Position numbers and translations under genes: made by a program. Of a stretch of 44,520 bases of DNA, positions 8,364-16,760 are shown piece after piece. Origin of the DNA: Cellulomonas sp. (GTDB lineage: Bacteria > Actinomycetota > Actinomycetes > Actinomycetales > Cellulomonadaceae); NCBI GenBank assembly GCA_012927595.1, contig JABBOW010000149.1, forward strand, positions 1-44,520, read 5' to 3'. Each line of letters starts with the position of its first letter. Positions within the stretch are counted from its first letter, which is position 1. Under the pieces are notes generated by a model. It made no database searches. It was not told the DNA's origin and saw only the letters and a list, made by a program, of their open reading frames with translations.

Positions 8364-8402
8364 ACTTGTGCCGGGGCTGCTGGCATCGGCACCCCCGGGG
8401 TG

Positions 8403-8798
8403 TCAGACCGACGCGGGCTCCATCGACGTCTCGACGTTGAGGATGTTCCCGTCGGGATCTGCGAACCAGACCGCCCTCATGTCGCCCAACCACGCGACCC
8501 CGTCGTCCCAGGACATGCCAGCGAGCTCGAAGGTCCGGAACTCCAGTCCGCTTGCGCGCAGCGCCGCGACCTCGGCGTCGAACTCGCCCCCGGGGACCTG
8601 GAACGACGCCGCTGTTGCCTTGTTGGACCCGGCGTGGGCCGAGGGGTACACGAGGAACTGGCTCGAACCAGCTCGGTACATGACGCCGTCAGGCGCATCA
8701 CCGACCGAGGTGAATCCGAGGAGCTTCTCATAGGAGGTACGTGCCTTCTCGAGGTCCCGGACCGCGAGGGTGGGGACAGGTGTGAACTCGGAGAGCAT
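8403..8798 (-). CDS. VOC/glyoxalase-superfamily protein
   Basis: A 131-residue single-module vicinal-oxygen-chelate protein (glyoxalase/bleomycin-resistance/dioxygenase superfamily). The beta-alpha-beta-beta-beta repeats are visible: TPVPTLAVRDLEKARTSYEKLLGF at the start and VWFADPDGNILNVET at the end. The C-terminal ligand Glu is present as the Glu of NVET; N-terminal ligands are not obvious. Substrate unknown. ATG 8798 has a GGAAG site; a longer open frame to 9059 lies over the next gene and is spurious. Confidence 0.82.
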   Translation of the reverse strand: MLSEFTPVPTLAVRDLEKARTSYEKLLGFTSVGDAPDGVMYRAGSSQFLVYPSAHAGSNKATAASFQVPGGEFDAEVAALRASGLEFRTFELAGMSWDDGVAWLGDMRAVWFADPDGNILNVETSMEPASV

Positions 8799-8871
8799 GG
8801 CTCTTCCACGGCGGACCAGGCGACCATCGACCGGTCGGCCAGGGTGACCTAAGTCCGAGGGTGCCGGGTGG

Positions 8872-9534
8872 TCAACAGTGTGACGAACGACCCACGACGA
8901 CGACATCCGGCTCGCCCCTCGAAGCCGAGACCTCGGTGACGTCCACGTCGTCGAAGTGGTCCTCCATCCGTGCGACGAAGGCGGGCATGGGCGCTGCGCC
9001 CCAGATCGACAGCACCCCGCCCGGGGACAGCACCCGCGTGGCGGCACGCAGGCCGTCATCCGCGTACAGCCACGCGTTGCCGGGCGTCACGAGCCACCCC
9101 GGGCCGTTGTCGACGTCAAGACAGATCGCATCGAGCGAGCCCGCAGGCGCGTCGGCCAACCACTGGACCACGTCGGCCTCATAGGTGCGCACGCGCGGGT
9201 CGCCCAACGCGTCGCCGTTCGTGGCGGCGAGAGGGCCACGGTTCCAGCGCAACACCGCCGGCTCCCGTTCGACGACGTGCACCTCGCTGACCCGCAGATG
9301 CCCGAGCGCGGCGGCCAGCGAGAACCCCACGCCCAGTCCCCCGATCAGCATCCGGCCGGGCGGCGGCATCCGGTCCGCTGCCGCGGTCACATGGAGGCGC
9401 TCCGACGTGCCGCCACGGGTGTCCATCAGGAAGACACCGTTCGCCACGATCTCGTGATGCCCGCCACCTCGGAGCAGCACCAGCTCCCCGCAGCACCCGG
9501 CGACCCGCTCGATGACAGTCATCCCTTGCTGCAC
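8872..9534 (-). CDS. Spermidine-synthase-like / class I SAM-dependent protein
   Basis: A 220-residue protein with a polyamine-synthase-like Rossmann core: MLIGGLGVGFSLAAAL (motif I), VEREPAVLRWNRG, then DAICLDVDNGPGWLV at the position of the polyamine-synthase catalytic loop, and LSPGGVLSIWGA. The N-terminal VLLRGGGHHEIVANGVFLMDT resembles the substrate-entry beta region of SpeE-like proteins. The usual catalytic D-S-T/S-D loop is replaced by LDVDNGPG, so aminopropyl transfer is doubtful; annotation as spermidine-synthase-like is safest. The start is GTG 9534 or ATG 9522; neither has a convincing ribosome site. It is divergent from the diguanylate cyclase at 9671. Confidence 0.75.
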   Translation of the reverse strand: MQQGMTVIERVAGCCGELVLLRGGGHHEIVANGVFLMDTRGGTSERLHVTAAADRMPPPGRMLIGGLGVGFSLAAALGHLRVSEVHVVEREPAVLRWNRGPLAATNGDALGDPRVRTYEADVVQWLADAPAGSLDAICLDVDNGPGWLVTPGNAWLYADDGLRAATRVLSPGGVLSIWGAAPMPAFVARMEDHFDDVDVTEVSASRGEPDVVVVGRSSHC

Positions 9535-9670
9535 GACAACACGCTACGACGTTTGCCGGTGCCGGATCACTCGCTCGCCGGACCTTGCCTCCCTCATCTC
9601 GGTCGGCGTCCTGCCGATGAAATACGTGACCGCCCCCACCTCACGACGGCGGTCAGGCCGGACGGAGCGG

Positions 9671-11278
9671 ATGTTGACGCACGACCTCGTCGGCTTCAGC
9701 AATGTCGTGGCTGCCATCGCGTGCGCGGTGATCGCCGTGATCACCTGGCGCCGTCGGGCACTCAACCAGACCTTCGCCGTGGCGCTCACCTTCGTCATGG
9801 CCGGCGGCTTCTGGTGGTCGGTCGCCCTCGCCGTGGTGGTAGCCGCCCCGAGCTCCACCGCGGTGGGGATCGCCACGCTCGTCACATTCCCAGGGCCGAG
9901 CGTCCTGGTGACGGCATTCATGTGCCTCGGCCTCACCCTCGCGCGACCGCAGTGGGTCCCGCGGCGATGGATGGTCCTCGCGCTGCTCGTCGAGCCCGTC
10001 CTGATCACGGTCGCCGGAGCGACCAACCCGTGGCACCTGCTGGTGTACCGCGGCCCCGGCGCCGCCCAGCTGACCACGCCGGCCGACTGGACGTACGGCC
10101 CGGTCTTCTGGTTGGACAGCGCCTACGGATACGTCGCCGTCGCGGTCGGACTCGGCCTCGTCGCGTGGGGCTGGTGGCAGGCAGCACCGGCCTTCCGCAC
10201 CCAGCGCCTCGCGGTGTTCGTGGCCGCGCTCGTGCCTCTCGTGGCCAATGCCGCCTTTCTCGCGGGCGGGTTCCACGACGCCCCCGATCCCACTCCGATC
10301 GGCTTCGCGGTCACCGGCACGATCATGTGGTGGGCGATCTTCCGGCAGGACCTGTTCACCTTCAGCCCCGTGGCACGAGCCCTGATCGTCGACCAGATCA
10401 GTGACGCGGTGATCGTGGTCAGTCCCGGCGGGCGCGTCCTCGACCTGAACCCGCCGGCTGTGGCGCTGGTGCGTGACCTGGATCCGCGCGCGCCCGACCG
10501 GCTGGTGGGGGCGTCCGCCGCAGCACTGTTCGGCAGCTACCGCTCCGAGACATCGCTCAGCGCGAGCGACATCGTGGTGAAGACGTCAGCCGGTCGTGCC
10601 GAGTACCACGTCCAGGCCTCCCCGCTCATCGATCGTCGCCACCGCGACCTCGGCACGGTCTTCGTCGCGCGAGACGTGACAGCGGCCAACGCGGTGATGA
10701 GACGGCTCGCGGCGGCGCACGCGCAGCTCGTTCGGCAGGTCCAGACCATTGACGCCCTCCGAGCGGACCTCGTCGAGCTCGCAAGCCGCGATCCGCTGAC
10801 CGGTCTGCACAACCGGCGCCACCTGGTCGAGCGCTTCGCGGACATTTTCGACGAGGCGCGGGTCACGGGGAGCACACTCGCCGTCGCCTTGTTCGACCTC
10901 GACAAGTTCAAGACCATCAACGACGACTTCGGCCACCTTGCCGGGGACGCGATGCTGGTCGCGTTCGCCCAGCTGATCCGTGAGCTCGCCCCCGCAGACG
11001 CGCTCGTCGCCCGCTGGGGCGGCGAGGAGTTCTTCGTCGCGCTGCCCTCGGCCGACGAGGCCACAGGCCTCATGTTCGCCGAGGAGCTGCGCCACCGCTG
11101 CGAGCAGAGCTCGATCGTCGTCGCAGCGCGAACGATCCGCTGCACGGTCAGCGGCGGCGTGGCCGCGTACCCGACGGCGGGGACCACGATGGACGAGCTC
11201 TTCCACGCTGCCGACGTCGCCCTCTACGAGGCCAAGGACGCCGGCCGCAACACCGTCCGCCTCGCCGCGAGCAAGTGA
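9671..11278 (+). CDS. Membrane diguanylate cyclase: 7TM sensor, PAS-like, GGDEF
   Basis: A 535-residue protein predicted to make c-di-GMP from two GTP. Residues ~1-225 form about seven membrane helices resembling the N-terminal 7TM region of some histidine kinases. A PAS-like segment follows (LIVDQISDAVIVVSPGGRVLDLNPPA...), then a short coiled linker (AHAQLVRQVQTIDALRADL) and a GGDEF domain with DPLTGLHNRR, FDLDKFKTINDDFGH and the active-site motif RWGGEEFF. The inhibitory RxxD motif nine residues before GGEEF is absent (PADA), so product feedback is unlikely. ATG 9671 has a GGAG site; the frame extends to 9512 without homology. It is convergent with the MFS gene. Confidence 0.87.
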   Translation: MLTHDLVGFSNVVAAIACAVIAVITWRRRALNQTFAVALTFVMAGGFWWSVALAVVVAAPSSTAVGIATLVTFPGPSVLVTAFMCLGLTLARPQWVPRRWMVLALLVEPVLITVAGATNPWHLLVYRGPGAAQLTTPADWTYGPVFWLDSAYGYVAVAVGLGLVAWGWWQAAPAFRTQRLAVFVAALVPLVANAAFLAGGFHDAPDPTPIGFAVTGTIMWWAIFRQDLFTFSPVARALIVDQISDAVIVVSPGGRVLDLNPPAVALVRDLDPRAPDRLVGASAAALFGSYRSETSLSASDIVVKTSAGRAEYHVQASPLIDRRHRDLGTVFVARDVTAANAVMRRLAAAHAQLVRQVQTIDALRADLVELASRDPLTGLHNRRHLVERFADIFDEARVTGSTLAVALFDLDKFKTINDDFGHLAGDAMLVAFAQLIRELAPADALVARWGGEEFFVALPSADEATGLMFAEELRHRCEQSSIVVAARTIRCTVSGGVAAYPTAGTTMDELFHAADVALYEAKDAGRNTVRLAASK

Positions 11279-11320
11279 CGCTGACCGGTGCCGCCGACGG
11301 TGCCCGACAGTCCCAGCTGG

Positions 11321-12604
11321 TCAGGTTGCGGTCGGCGTGGGGCCCGGCGGCCGTGTTTCCCGTTCAGCGGCCCGACGGCGGGTGGTCGCGTTGGCGTGGT
11401 CCGACCACCGTGGCACCCAGCGCGCAAGCCCGACTGCCCCCAGCAGTCCGACCGCTCCCATCGCGCCGATCCCCGCCGCGAGGCTCCCCAGCGCGGCTCC
11501 CGCAGCGACCACGAGCGGCCCGCCGGCGACCCCTGCGTCGGAGAAGAGGCGCCAGATCCCCAGGAACTGCGGCCGCACCGCGGCAGGTGCGACGTCTGCG
11601 CCGAGGGTCATCAAGATCCCCGCACCGATACCGTTGCCCAACCCCATGACCATCGCAGCGACCGTGACGCCGGCGAGCGTGGTCGTCATGGGCAACGCCA
11701 GGATCGCGCAGCCCAGCACCACCATGGACGGGATCGCGACCCACAACCGTCCGCGGCGGTCCATCACCTTGCCGGCCGGGTAGAAGAGCAGCATGTCCAC
11801 CGCGCCGGAGATCCCGAACACGATGCTGGTCGTCGCAGGACTGAATCCGAGCTGTTCCGACCACAGCGGCAGCACGACCTGACGGCTGGCGCGGACGGCG
11901 CCGACGGCCATGACCGCGAAACCGAGGGTCAGGAACACTCGGGCGTTCTGACGCAGCACCGTGCGCATCGGCACCATCACCGCGGCGTGGCGACGTCGGA
12001 CCGCCTCGGCCCCGGCGACATCGGGCACCACGAGCACGACGAGCCCAGCGACCAGACTCGTGAGGACCGCGAGCCAGTAGACACCGCTCAGGCCGACCAG
12101 ATCCACGACGCCTGCGCCGATGAATGGTCCGATGAAGGCGCCGATGCGCTGGACTCCGCCGAGTGTCGACAGTGCCCGGGCGCGCTTCACGACCGGGATG
12201 ACCTCGGTCAGGTACGACTGACGGGCCAAGGTGAAGACGGCGTTGGTGGCTCCCACGCAGACCACGCCGGCGCCGAGCACCCCCAGGTTCGGCGCGAGCG
12301 CGCAGCCCATGAGCGCAAGCACCGAGAGCGCCGCGGCGACGAGCATCGCCCGCCGGTCGCCGATGCGAGCCGCAAGGGCTCCCGCAGGCACGTCGCCCAC
12401 GATCTGCCCGACGCCCAGCAGAGCGACCAGCAGCCCGGCCACGGCAAGGTTCGCGCCGAGAGCGACCGCCGAGAGCGGGATGATCGGCATGATCGCGCCG
12501 ACGCCGACCTCGAAGACCAGGGCCGGGGCATAGACCCCACGGGCGACCTCACGCAGCTCCACGTTCGGTCGCTGAGGTGGCACGGAGGCGGTCATCGCCA
12601 CCAT
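11321..12604 (-). CDS. Major facilitator superfamily transporter
   Basis: A ~427-residue protein with twelve hydrophobic segments. The MFS motif A is seen as GALAARIGDRRAML between helices 2 and 3 and as AGKVMDRRGRLWV in the second half. Overall it resembles bacterial drug/sugar efflux MFS proteins; the substrate is not predictable. Start candidates are ATG 12604 and ATG 12595, which are three codons apart and lack a strong ribosome site. The longer frame back to 12835 adds an Arg/Cys-rich segment with no family similarity. It lies between two c-di-GMP genes and is transcribed against both. Confidence 0.85.
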   Translation of the reverse strand: MVAMTASVPPQRPNVELREVARGVYAPALVFEVGVGAIMPIIPLSAVALGANLAVAGLLVALLGVGQIVGDVPAGALAARIGDRRAMLVAAALSVLALMGCALAPNLGVLGAGVVCVGATNAVFTLARQSYLTEVIPVVKRARALSTLGGVQRIGAFIGPFIGAGVVDLVGLSGVYWLAVLTSLVAGLVVLVVPDVAGAEAVRRRHAAVMVPMRTVLRQNARVFLTLGFAVMAVGAVRASRQVVLPLWSEQLGFSPATTSIVFGISGAVDMLLFYPAGKVMDRRGRLWVAIPSMVVLGCAILALPMTTTLAGVTVAAMVMGLGNGIGAGILMTLGADVAPAAVRPQFLGIWRLFSDAGVAGGPLVVAAGAALGSLAAGIGAMGAVGLLGAVGLARWVPRWSDHANATTRRRAAERETRPPGPTPTAT

Positions 12605-12803
12605 TGTGCCGTGGGATCGGCCCACAACCGCCAGGCCGTCGACCTCGCGTAAACCGCACATCCACGACATCACGTCGGCGCGGCCCGTAGACCCGGACCC
12701 CCGCGACACGAAACGATGGCTCAAGGCCGCGCCCCTGTCGGCCGAAGAGATAGTTGCACGGCGCGCGCACTCGCAGCATCCCGTTGGTTCGGGTTCCTGA
12801 GGA

Positions 12804-12835
12804 GTGGCAGGGGCGGCATCTGCCGCGACTGCCAC
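12804..12835 (+). promoter_or_regulatory. Nested hairpin in the leader of a small ORF
   Basis: GTGGCAG (12804-12810) pairs with CTGCCAC (12829-12835); inside it GCGGC pairs with GCCGC around ATCT. The hairpin sits 27 nt before the start of the 35-residue ORF and in the likely leader of the GGDEF-EAL gene. It might be an attenuator or an mRNA stabiliser. It does not resemble the c-di-GMP riboswitch consensus. Confidence 0.5.
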
Positions 12836-12861
12836 CCGGATACCAGAGAGAGAGAACCATC

Positions 12862-12969
12862 ATGAACAAGTGGCGCATCGCAAAGAACAGCACGATCATC
12901 CGCATCGCAGCCAGCGCCGGGACAATTGTCGCCGTCGCCGCGCTGGCCGGCGCTGGGTTCAAGTGGTAG
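12862..12969 (+). CDS. Predicted 35-residue membrane peptide
   Basis: A 35-codon ORF: a basic amphipathic start (MNKWRIAKNSTIIRIAAS), one hydrophobic stretch (IVAVAALAGAGF) and a Lys-Trp end. ATG 12862 is preceded by a purine-rich AGAGAGAGAA run at suitable spacing. It lies directly upstream of, and may overlap, the GGDEF-EAL gene: its last codons contain the alternative GTG start at 12963. I do not recognise a family. It could be a leader whose translation couples to the downstream gene, or a functional single-span small protein; a non-coding leader is the alternative. Confidence 0.5.
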   Translation: MNKWRIAKNSTIIRIAASAGTIVAVAALAGAGFKW

Positions 12970-12995
12970 CTAGCAAGCCACGCGAAGGCGGGGCC

Positions 12996-15026
12996 GTGGA
13001 CACGTCCGCGGCTCCACCTTCGCTGCTCGGTACCTACGTCGCGGTCGTGTGCGGCCTCGGTCTGGCGGCCATCATCGGCGTGGTCGCGCGTACGTCGTGG
13101 ACATCAGTCGCACACGGCGCCTGGTTGCCCATCGGATTCCTCGCCGTGGCCGCCCTCGCGGGAGAGATGAAGCCGCTCCTCATCTCGCGCAGTGGCACGT
13201 CGTCCGGGACCATCTCGACGTCGGGCCCGTTCATCCTTGCCCTGGTCGCGGTCGCCGGCCTTGGGGTCGCTGTCCTGGTCCAGGCCTTCGCGAGCATGGC
13301 TGATGACCTGATCAACAGGCGCACGCCGAAGAAGTCGGCCTTCAACACGGCGCAGTACATCCTCAGTCTGCTCGCGGCCCGTGCCGTCTACTCCGGCCTG
13401 GCGCACCTGCCGTTCTTCGGCGGTCCGATGACCGTCGAGGTGCACCACCTCGGCCCGTTGCTGGCCGGCGGGATCGCGATGGTCGTCGTCAACCTGCTGC
13501 TCGTGACCGCGGTCGTCTCGATCGCGACGTCCCAACCGCTCCTGACGATCCTGCGGGAGGACGCCCGGTTCCACGCCGCCACGCAGGTGGTCCTGCTCTG
13601 CATCGGCGCCGTTGCTGCGGTCGTCGTCAAGGACGGCGTGGCCGTCCTGGTTCTTCTGGGTGCGCCGGTCATCGCGGTCCACTGGACCACCGCCGCGGCG
13701 ATCCGCCATGCACACGCGGCATCGCACGACTCCCTGACCGGTCTCAAGAACCGCGACCGACTCCACACCCAGCTTGAGCACGCCTTCGTCACTGCTCACC
13801 GCGCGGCGTCGAGTGGTCCAGGACTCGTCCTGATCGACCTCGACCACTTCAAGGACATCAACGACACCTTGGGACACGCCGTCGGCGACAGGCTCCTGCA
13901 GCAGGTGGCCGAGCGCCTGGTCCACGCCCTCGGGGACGACGAGTTCGCGAGTCGACTGGGTGGCGACGAGTTCGCGGTTGTGGTCGACGGCGACCTGGCA
14001 GCGACCCAGACGGTCGCTCAGGCACTGCTGGCCTCGCTCGAGGCGCCGATGCGGGTCGGCGAGGTCGAGCTGCTCGTCCGGGCGAGCGCCGGCGTCGCTG
14101 TCGCTCCCGAGCACGGGGACGACGCCGAGCTGTTGATGAAGAACGCCGACATCGCGCTCTACCAGGCCAAGCTCGACCGGGATGGCATCAGCACGTATTC
14201 GCCGGAGTACGACGTGAACACGCTCGAGCGCCTCCAGCTGCTCGCCGACCTGCGGACCGCCCTCGACACCGGCCAGCTCGCTGTGGAGTACCAGCCCCAG
14301 GTGAACCTGACCAGCAGGCGGATCGTCGGCGTCGAAGCGCTGATCCGCTGGCAGCACCCGGTCCGCGGGTCCGTGCCGCCGGACACCTTCATCCCGCTCG
14401 CCGAGAACTCCGGCCTGATCGCCGAGCTGACGGCCTTTGTGCTCGACACGGCGTTGGGACACCTGGCCGCTCTGCGTGCGGCCGGCCACGAGCTGCGCAT
14501 GGCGGTCAACCTCTCCGCGCGCCACCTGTCCGACCTCGCGCTGCCCAGTCAGGTCGCCGAGGCCCTGATGACACACGGCATCCCCCCCGCGCTGCTGGTG
14601 CTCGAGGTCACCGAGACCGGTATCTTGACGGACCCGGCACGGGTCGACGTCGTCATCGGCACGCTCCGCGATCTCGGCGTCGCGATCGCAGTCGACGACT
14701 ACGGCACCGGCAACGCCTCGCTCAGCTACCTCAAGCGCCTCGAGGTCGATGAGCTCAAGATCGACAAGTCCTTCGTCATCGACATGCGTCGCGACAAGCA
14801 CGACTTCATCATCGTGCGGTCGACCATCGCCCTGGCCTTGGACCTCGGCCTGCGGGTGATCGCCGAGGGCATCGAGGACGAGGCGACCGCTACTGCCTTG
14901 CGCGAGCTGGGCTGCGACGTCGGTCAGGGCTACCACCTGGGCCGCCCGACCACGCCCGACCAGATCCTGCTGCGCCTGGACGGCGAACGACGGTTGGCGG
15001 GCCCGCGCCGCACAGCGAAGCTCTGA
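12996..15026 (+). CDS. Membrane-bound GGDEF-EAL protein (diguanylate cyclase/phosphodiesterase)
   Basis: A 676-residue protein: an N-terminal region of about eight membrane helices (to ~residue 235), a GGDEF domain (DSLTGLKNRDRL, LIDLDHFKDINDTLGHAVGD, active site SRLGGDEFAVV) and an EAL domain. The GGDEF inhibitory RxxD is absent (GDDE at that position). The EAL catalytic set is complete: VEALIRWQHP, AVNLSARHL, LEVTET, DDYGTGNASLSYLKRL, DELKIDKSFV, AEGIED and GQGYHLGRP. Loop 6 reads DDYGTGNASL instead of the usual DDFGTGYSSL. The domains predict synthesis and hydrolysis of c-di-GMP; which dominates cannot be read. Start: GTG 12996 with GAAGG upstream, or GTG 12963 overlapping the small ORF. 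The DUF5317 gene follows two bases after the stop. Confidence 0.88.
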   Translation: MDTSAAPPSLLGTYVAVVCGLGLAAIIGVVARTSWTSVAHGAWLPIGFLAVAALAGEMKPLLISRSGTSSGTISTSGPFILALVAVAGLGVAVLVQAFASMADDLINRRTPKKSAFNTAQYILSLLAARAVYSGLAHLPFFGGPMTVEVHHLGPLLAGGIAMVVVNLLLVTAVVSIATSQPLLTILREDARFHAATQVVLLCIGAVAAVVVKDGVAVLVLLGAPVIAVHWTTAAAIRHAHAASHDSLTGLKNRDRLHTQLEHAFVTAHRAASSGPGLVLIDLDHFKDINDTLGHAVGDRLLQQVAERLVHALGDDEFASRLGGDEFAVVVDGDLAATQTVAQALLASLEAPMRVGEVELLVRASAGVAVAPEHGDDAELLMKNADIALYQAKLDRDGISTYSPEYDVNTLERLQLLADLRTALDTGQLAVEYQPQVNLTSRRIVGVEALIRWQHPVRGSVPPDTFIPLAENSGLIAELTAFVLDTALGHLAALRAAGHELRMAVNLSARHLSDLALPSQVAEALMTHGIPPALLVLEVTETGILTDPARVDVVIGTLRDLGVAIAVDDYGTGNASLSYLKRLEVDELKIDKSFVIDMRRDKHDFIIVRSTIALALDLGLRVIAEGIEDEATATALRELGCDVGQGYHLGRPTTPDQILLRLDGERRLAGPRRTAKL

Positions 15027-15028
15027 CC

Positions 15029-15643
15029 GTGCTGCTGCTCGCCGCCTGCGCCCTCGCGCTGCTCTCCCCGCTCGTCGCTGGTCGATGGCCCGCGCGCCTC
15101 CTGCTGCACCGCTGGCGCTGGCCGCTGCTGATCTGGTTGACCCTGGGCCTGCAGGTCGTCGCCGTGGAGGTCACGCTTCCCGGGGTGCTCGCGCCGGTCC
15201 TGCACGTGCTGACATATGCGATCGTGCTCGGCTTCCTGTGGGCCAACCGGACTCTCACCCACATCCTCCTGGTCGCGGCCGGAGCGGCCTCGAACGGGCT
15301 CACGATCGCGCTCAACGGCGGGGTCCTGCCGGCTTCGCAAGGCGCCGTCGCTGCGGCCGCCATCGACACCCACATGGCGTTCGCCAACTCCGCTGTCGTC
15401 GCGCATCCGGTCCTGCCGTGGCTGGGCGACGTGTTCGCCTGGTCGGCGCCGCTGCCTCTCGCGAACACCTTCAGCGTGGGCGACGTGCTGATCGCGATCG
15501 GCGTCGTGCTCGTTGCCTGGACCGGCACGTGTCGGCTCGGCAACGCTTCCGTCCAGGGAGCCGCCGCGAGCGCCGTGTCCAACGGCGGCAAGAGGTCGTT
15601 CCCTGCCGAGCCCGACGGTTCCTCGCCACCCTCAGGTGAGTGA
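15029..15643 (+). CDS. DUF5317-family membrane protein
   Basis: A 204-residue protein with four to five hydrophobic helices. It has the features of DUF5317: an opening LLLAACALALLSPLVAGRWPARLL, a conserved NGGVLPAS loop after the third helix (SNGLTIALNGGVLPAS), and a late helix PLPLANTFSVGDVLIAIGVVLV. Function unknown. The GTG start at 15029 is two bases after the GGDEF-EAL stop, so the genes form an operon and are probably translationally coupled, hinting at a link to the c-di-GMP protein. The last ~35 residues are Ser/Gly/Pro-rich and likely disordered. Confidence 0.75.
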   Translation: MLLLAACALALLSPLVAGRWPARLLLHRWRWPLLIWLTLGLQVVAVEVTLPGVLAPVLHVLTYAIVLGFLWANRTLTHILLVAAGAASNGLTIALNGGVLPASQGAVAAAAIDTHMAFANSAVVAHPVLPWLGDVFAWSAPLPLANTFSVGDVLIAIGVVLVAWTGTCRLGNASVQGAAASAVSNGGKRSFPAEPDGSSPPSGE

Positions 15644-15657
15644 CCGAACGGAGGCGA

Positions 15658-16620
15658 TCAGGGAGTCGTCGCCACGTCGTCGTCGTCGCGCTTGCGGCCC
15701 GCGCGCTTTGCCCTGAGCAGCTGGTGGTCGGCACGGCGCATCAGTGCTGCGCCGTCATCGTCGACGCCCACCATGGCGGCTCCGATCGACACCGTGATGC
15801 GCATGGGCGAAAGGTCGTCGTAGCGGCCGTGCGCGGCCACGACATGAAGCCTCGCTCTGAGCGAGCTCAGCTCGTCGTCGGTGATCGGGCCCGTGATCAC
15901 CGCGAACTCGTCGCCACCCGTCCGCACTACCTGGTCACCGCTTCTCACGGCAAGGACGAGGCTGCGGGCGAGCACGGTGAGCACGGCATCGCCGGCGTCA
16001 TGACCGAGGTTGTCGTTGGTCTGCTTGAACCGATCGACATCGATGACCAGTGCGGCGAAGCGTGCACCGTCGCGTTCCCAGTCGGCGAGCCGACGGCTCA
16101 GGCACTGCTTGAGGGCTCGACGGTTGCCGACGCCCGTAAGCGGATCGACGAGCGCGAGGTGCTCCGCCTCGCGCAGGTCCTGCTCCAGCTCCCTACGGTC
16201 GGAGTCGTCCCGGAAGGTCTCGACCGCGCCGCTGATCGTCCCGTCCTCGGCGTAAAGAGCGACAGCCGTCACGTTGACCGGGCGGACGTGCCCGTCGCGG
16301 TGGTGCAGGAAGACGCGGACCGACCGCGTGCGCCCGTCCCGCATCGTCGCGAGCAGCGGGCAGCTCGCGCCGCAGAGCTCGACGCCGCGTTCGTTGACAT
16401 GGTTGAGGCGGCCGTCGCCGCACCAGCGACCCACCATCTCGTCTGCGGAGAAGCCCGAGATCGCCTCCGCGGCGCCATTCCAGTAGGTGATGCGCCTGGA
16501 CGGCTCGACGACGTACATCCCGTCGCTCAAGGCGTCCAGCAACGCCGCGGCGGCCGGTGCGCGAGTCACTGTCGACCGGTCTGGGGGATCCTCACAGTCC
16601 GTCACGCTAGAGGACGCCAC
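15658..16620 (-). CDS. PAS-GGDEF diguanylate cyclase with cysteine-rich PAS domain
   Basis: A 320-residue soluble protein: a PAS domain (ALLDALSDGMYVVEPSRRITYWNGAAEAISGFS) followed by GGDEF (DPLTGVGNRRAL, IDVDRFKQTNDNLGHDAGD, active site VRTGGDEFAV). Unlike the two other GGDEF proteins nearby it keeps the inhibitory I-site (RSGD, nine to six residues before GGDEF), so product inhibition is expected. The PAS domain carries three cysteines and a histidine (Cys67, His74, Cys83, Cys87) in a pattern seen in a PAS subgroup; they may bind metal or sense redox state, but the ligand is unknown. The start is GTG 16620 with a weak ribosome site. It converges on the DUF5317 gene. Confidence 0.87.
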   Translation of the reverse strand: MASSSVTDCEDPPDRSTVTRAPAAAALLDALSDGMYVVEPSRRITYWNGAAEAISGFSADEMVGRWCGDGRLNHVNERGVELCGASCPLLATMRDGRTRSVRVFLHHRDGHVRPVNVTAVALYAEDGTISGAVETFRDDSDRRELEQDLREAEHLALVDPLTGVGNRRALKQCLSRRLADWERDGARFAALVIDVDRFKQTNDNLGHDAGDAVLTVLARSLVLAVRSGDQVVRTGGDEFAVITGPITDDELSSLRARLHVVAAHGRYDDLSPMRITVSIGAAMVGVDDDGAALMRRADHQLLRAKRAGRKRDDDDVATTP

Positions 16621-16760
16621 GGTCGCCGCGCGTGGGCCAATCAGGTCCTACAGGCAGAAATCACCCATCCAGACAATCGGGCGATCAGGTCGTGACTTCC
16701 TGCCGCCGGCACGAGATTAGGGTGTGGACCGAGAAGTCGTGGCTACCGAGGGAGGTACCT

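Noticed and set aside
12605-12861. Possible c-di-GMP riboswitch upstream of the GGDEF-EAL operon
   Set aside because: No match to the GEMM core; only a plain nested hairpin is seen.
13104-14936. A 610-codon minus-strand frame opposite the GGDEF-EAL gene
   Set aside because: Asp/Gly/Arg-rich antisense shadow of a gene with complete GGDEF and EAL motifs.
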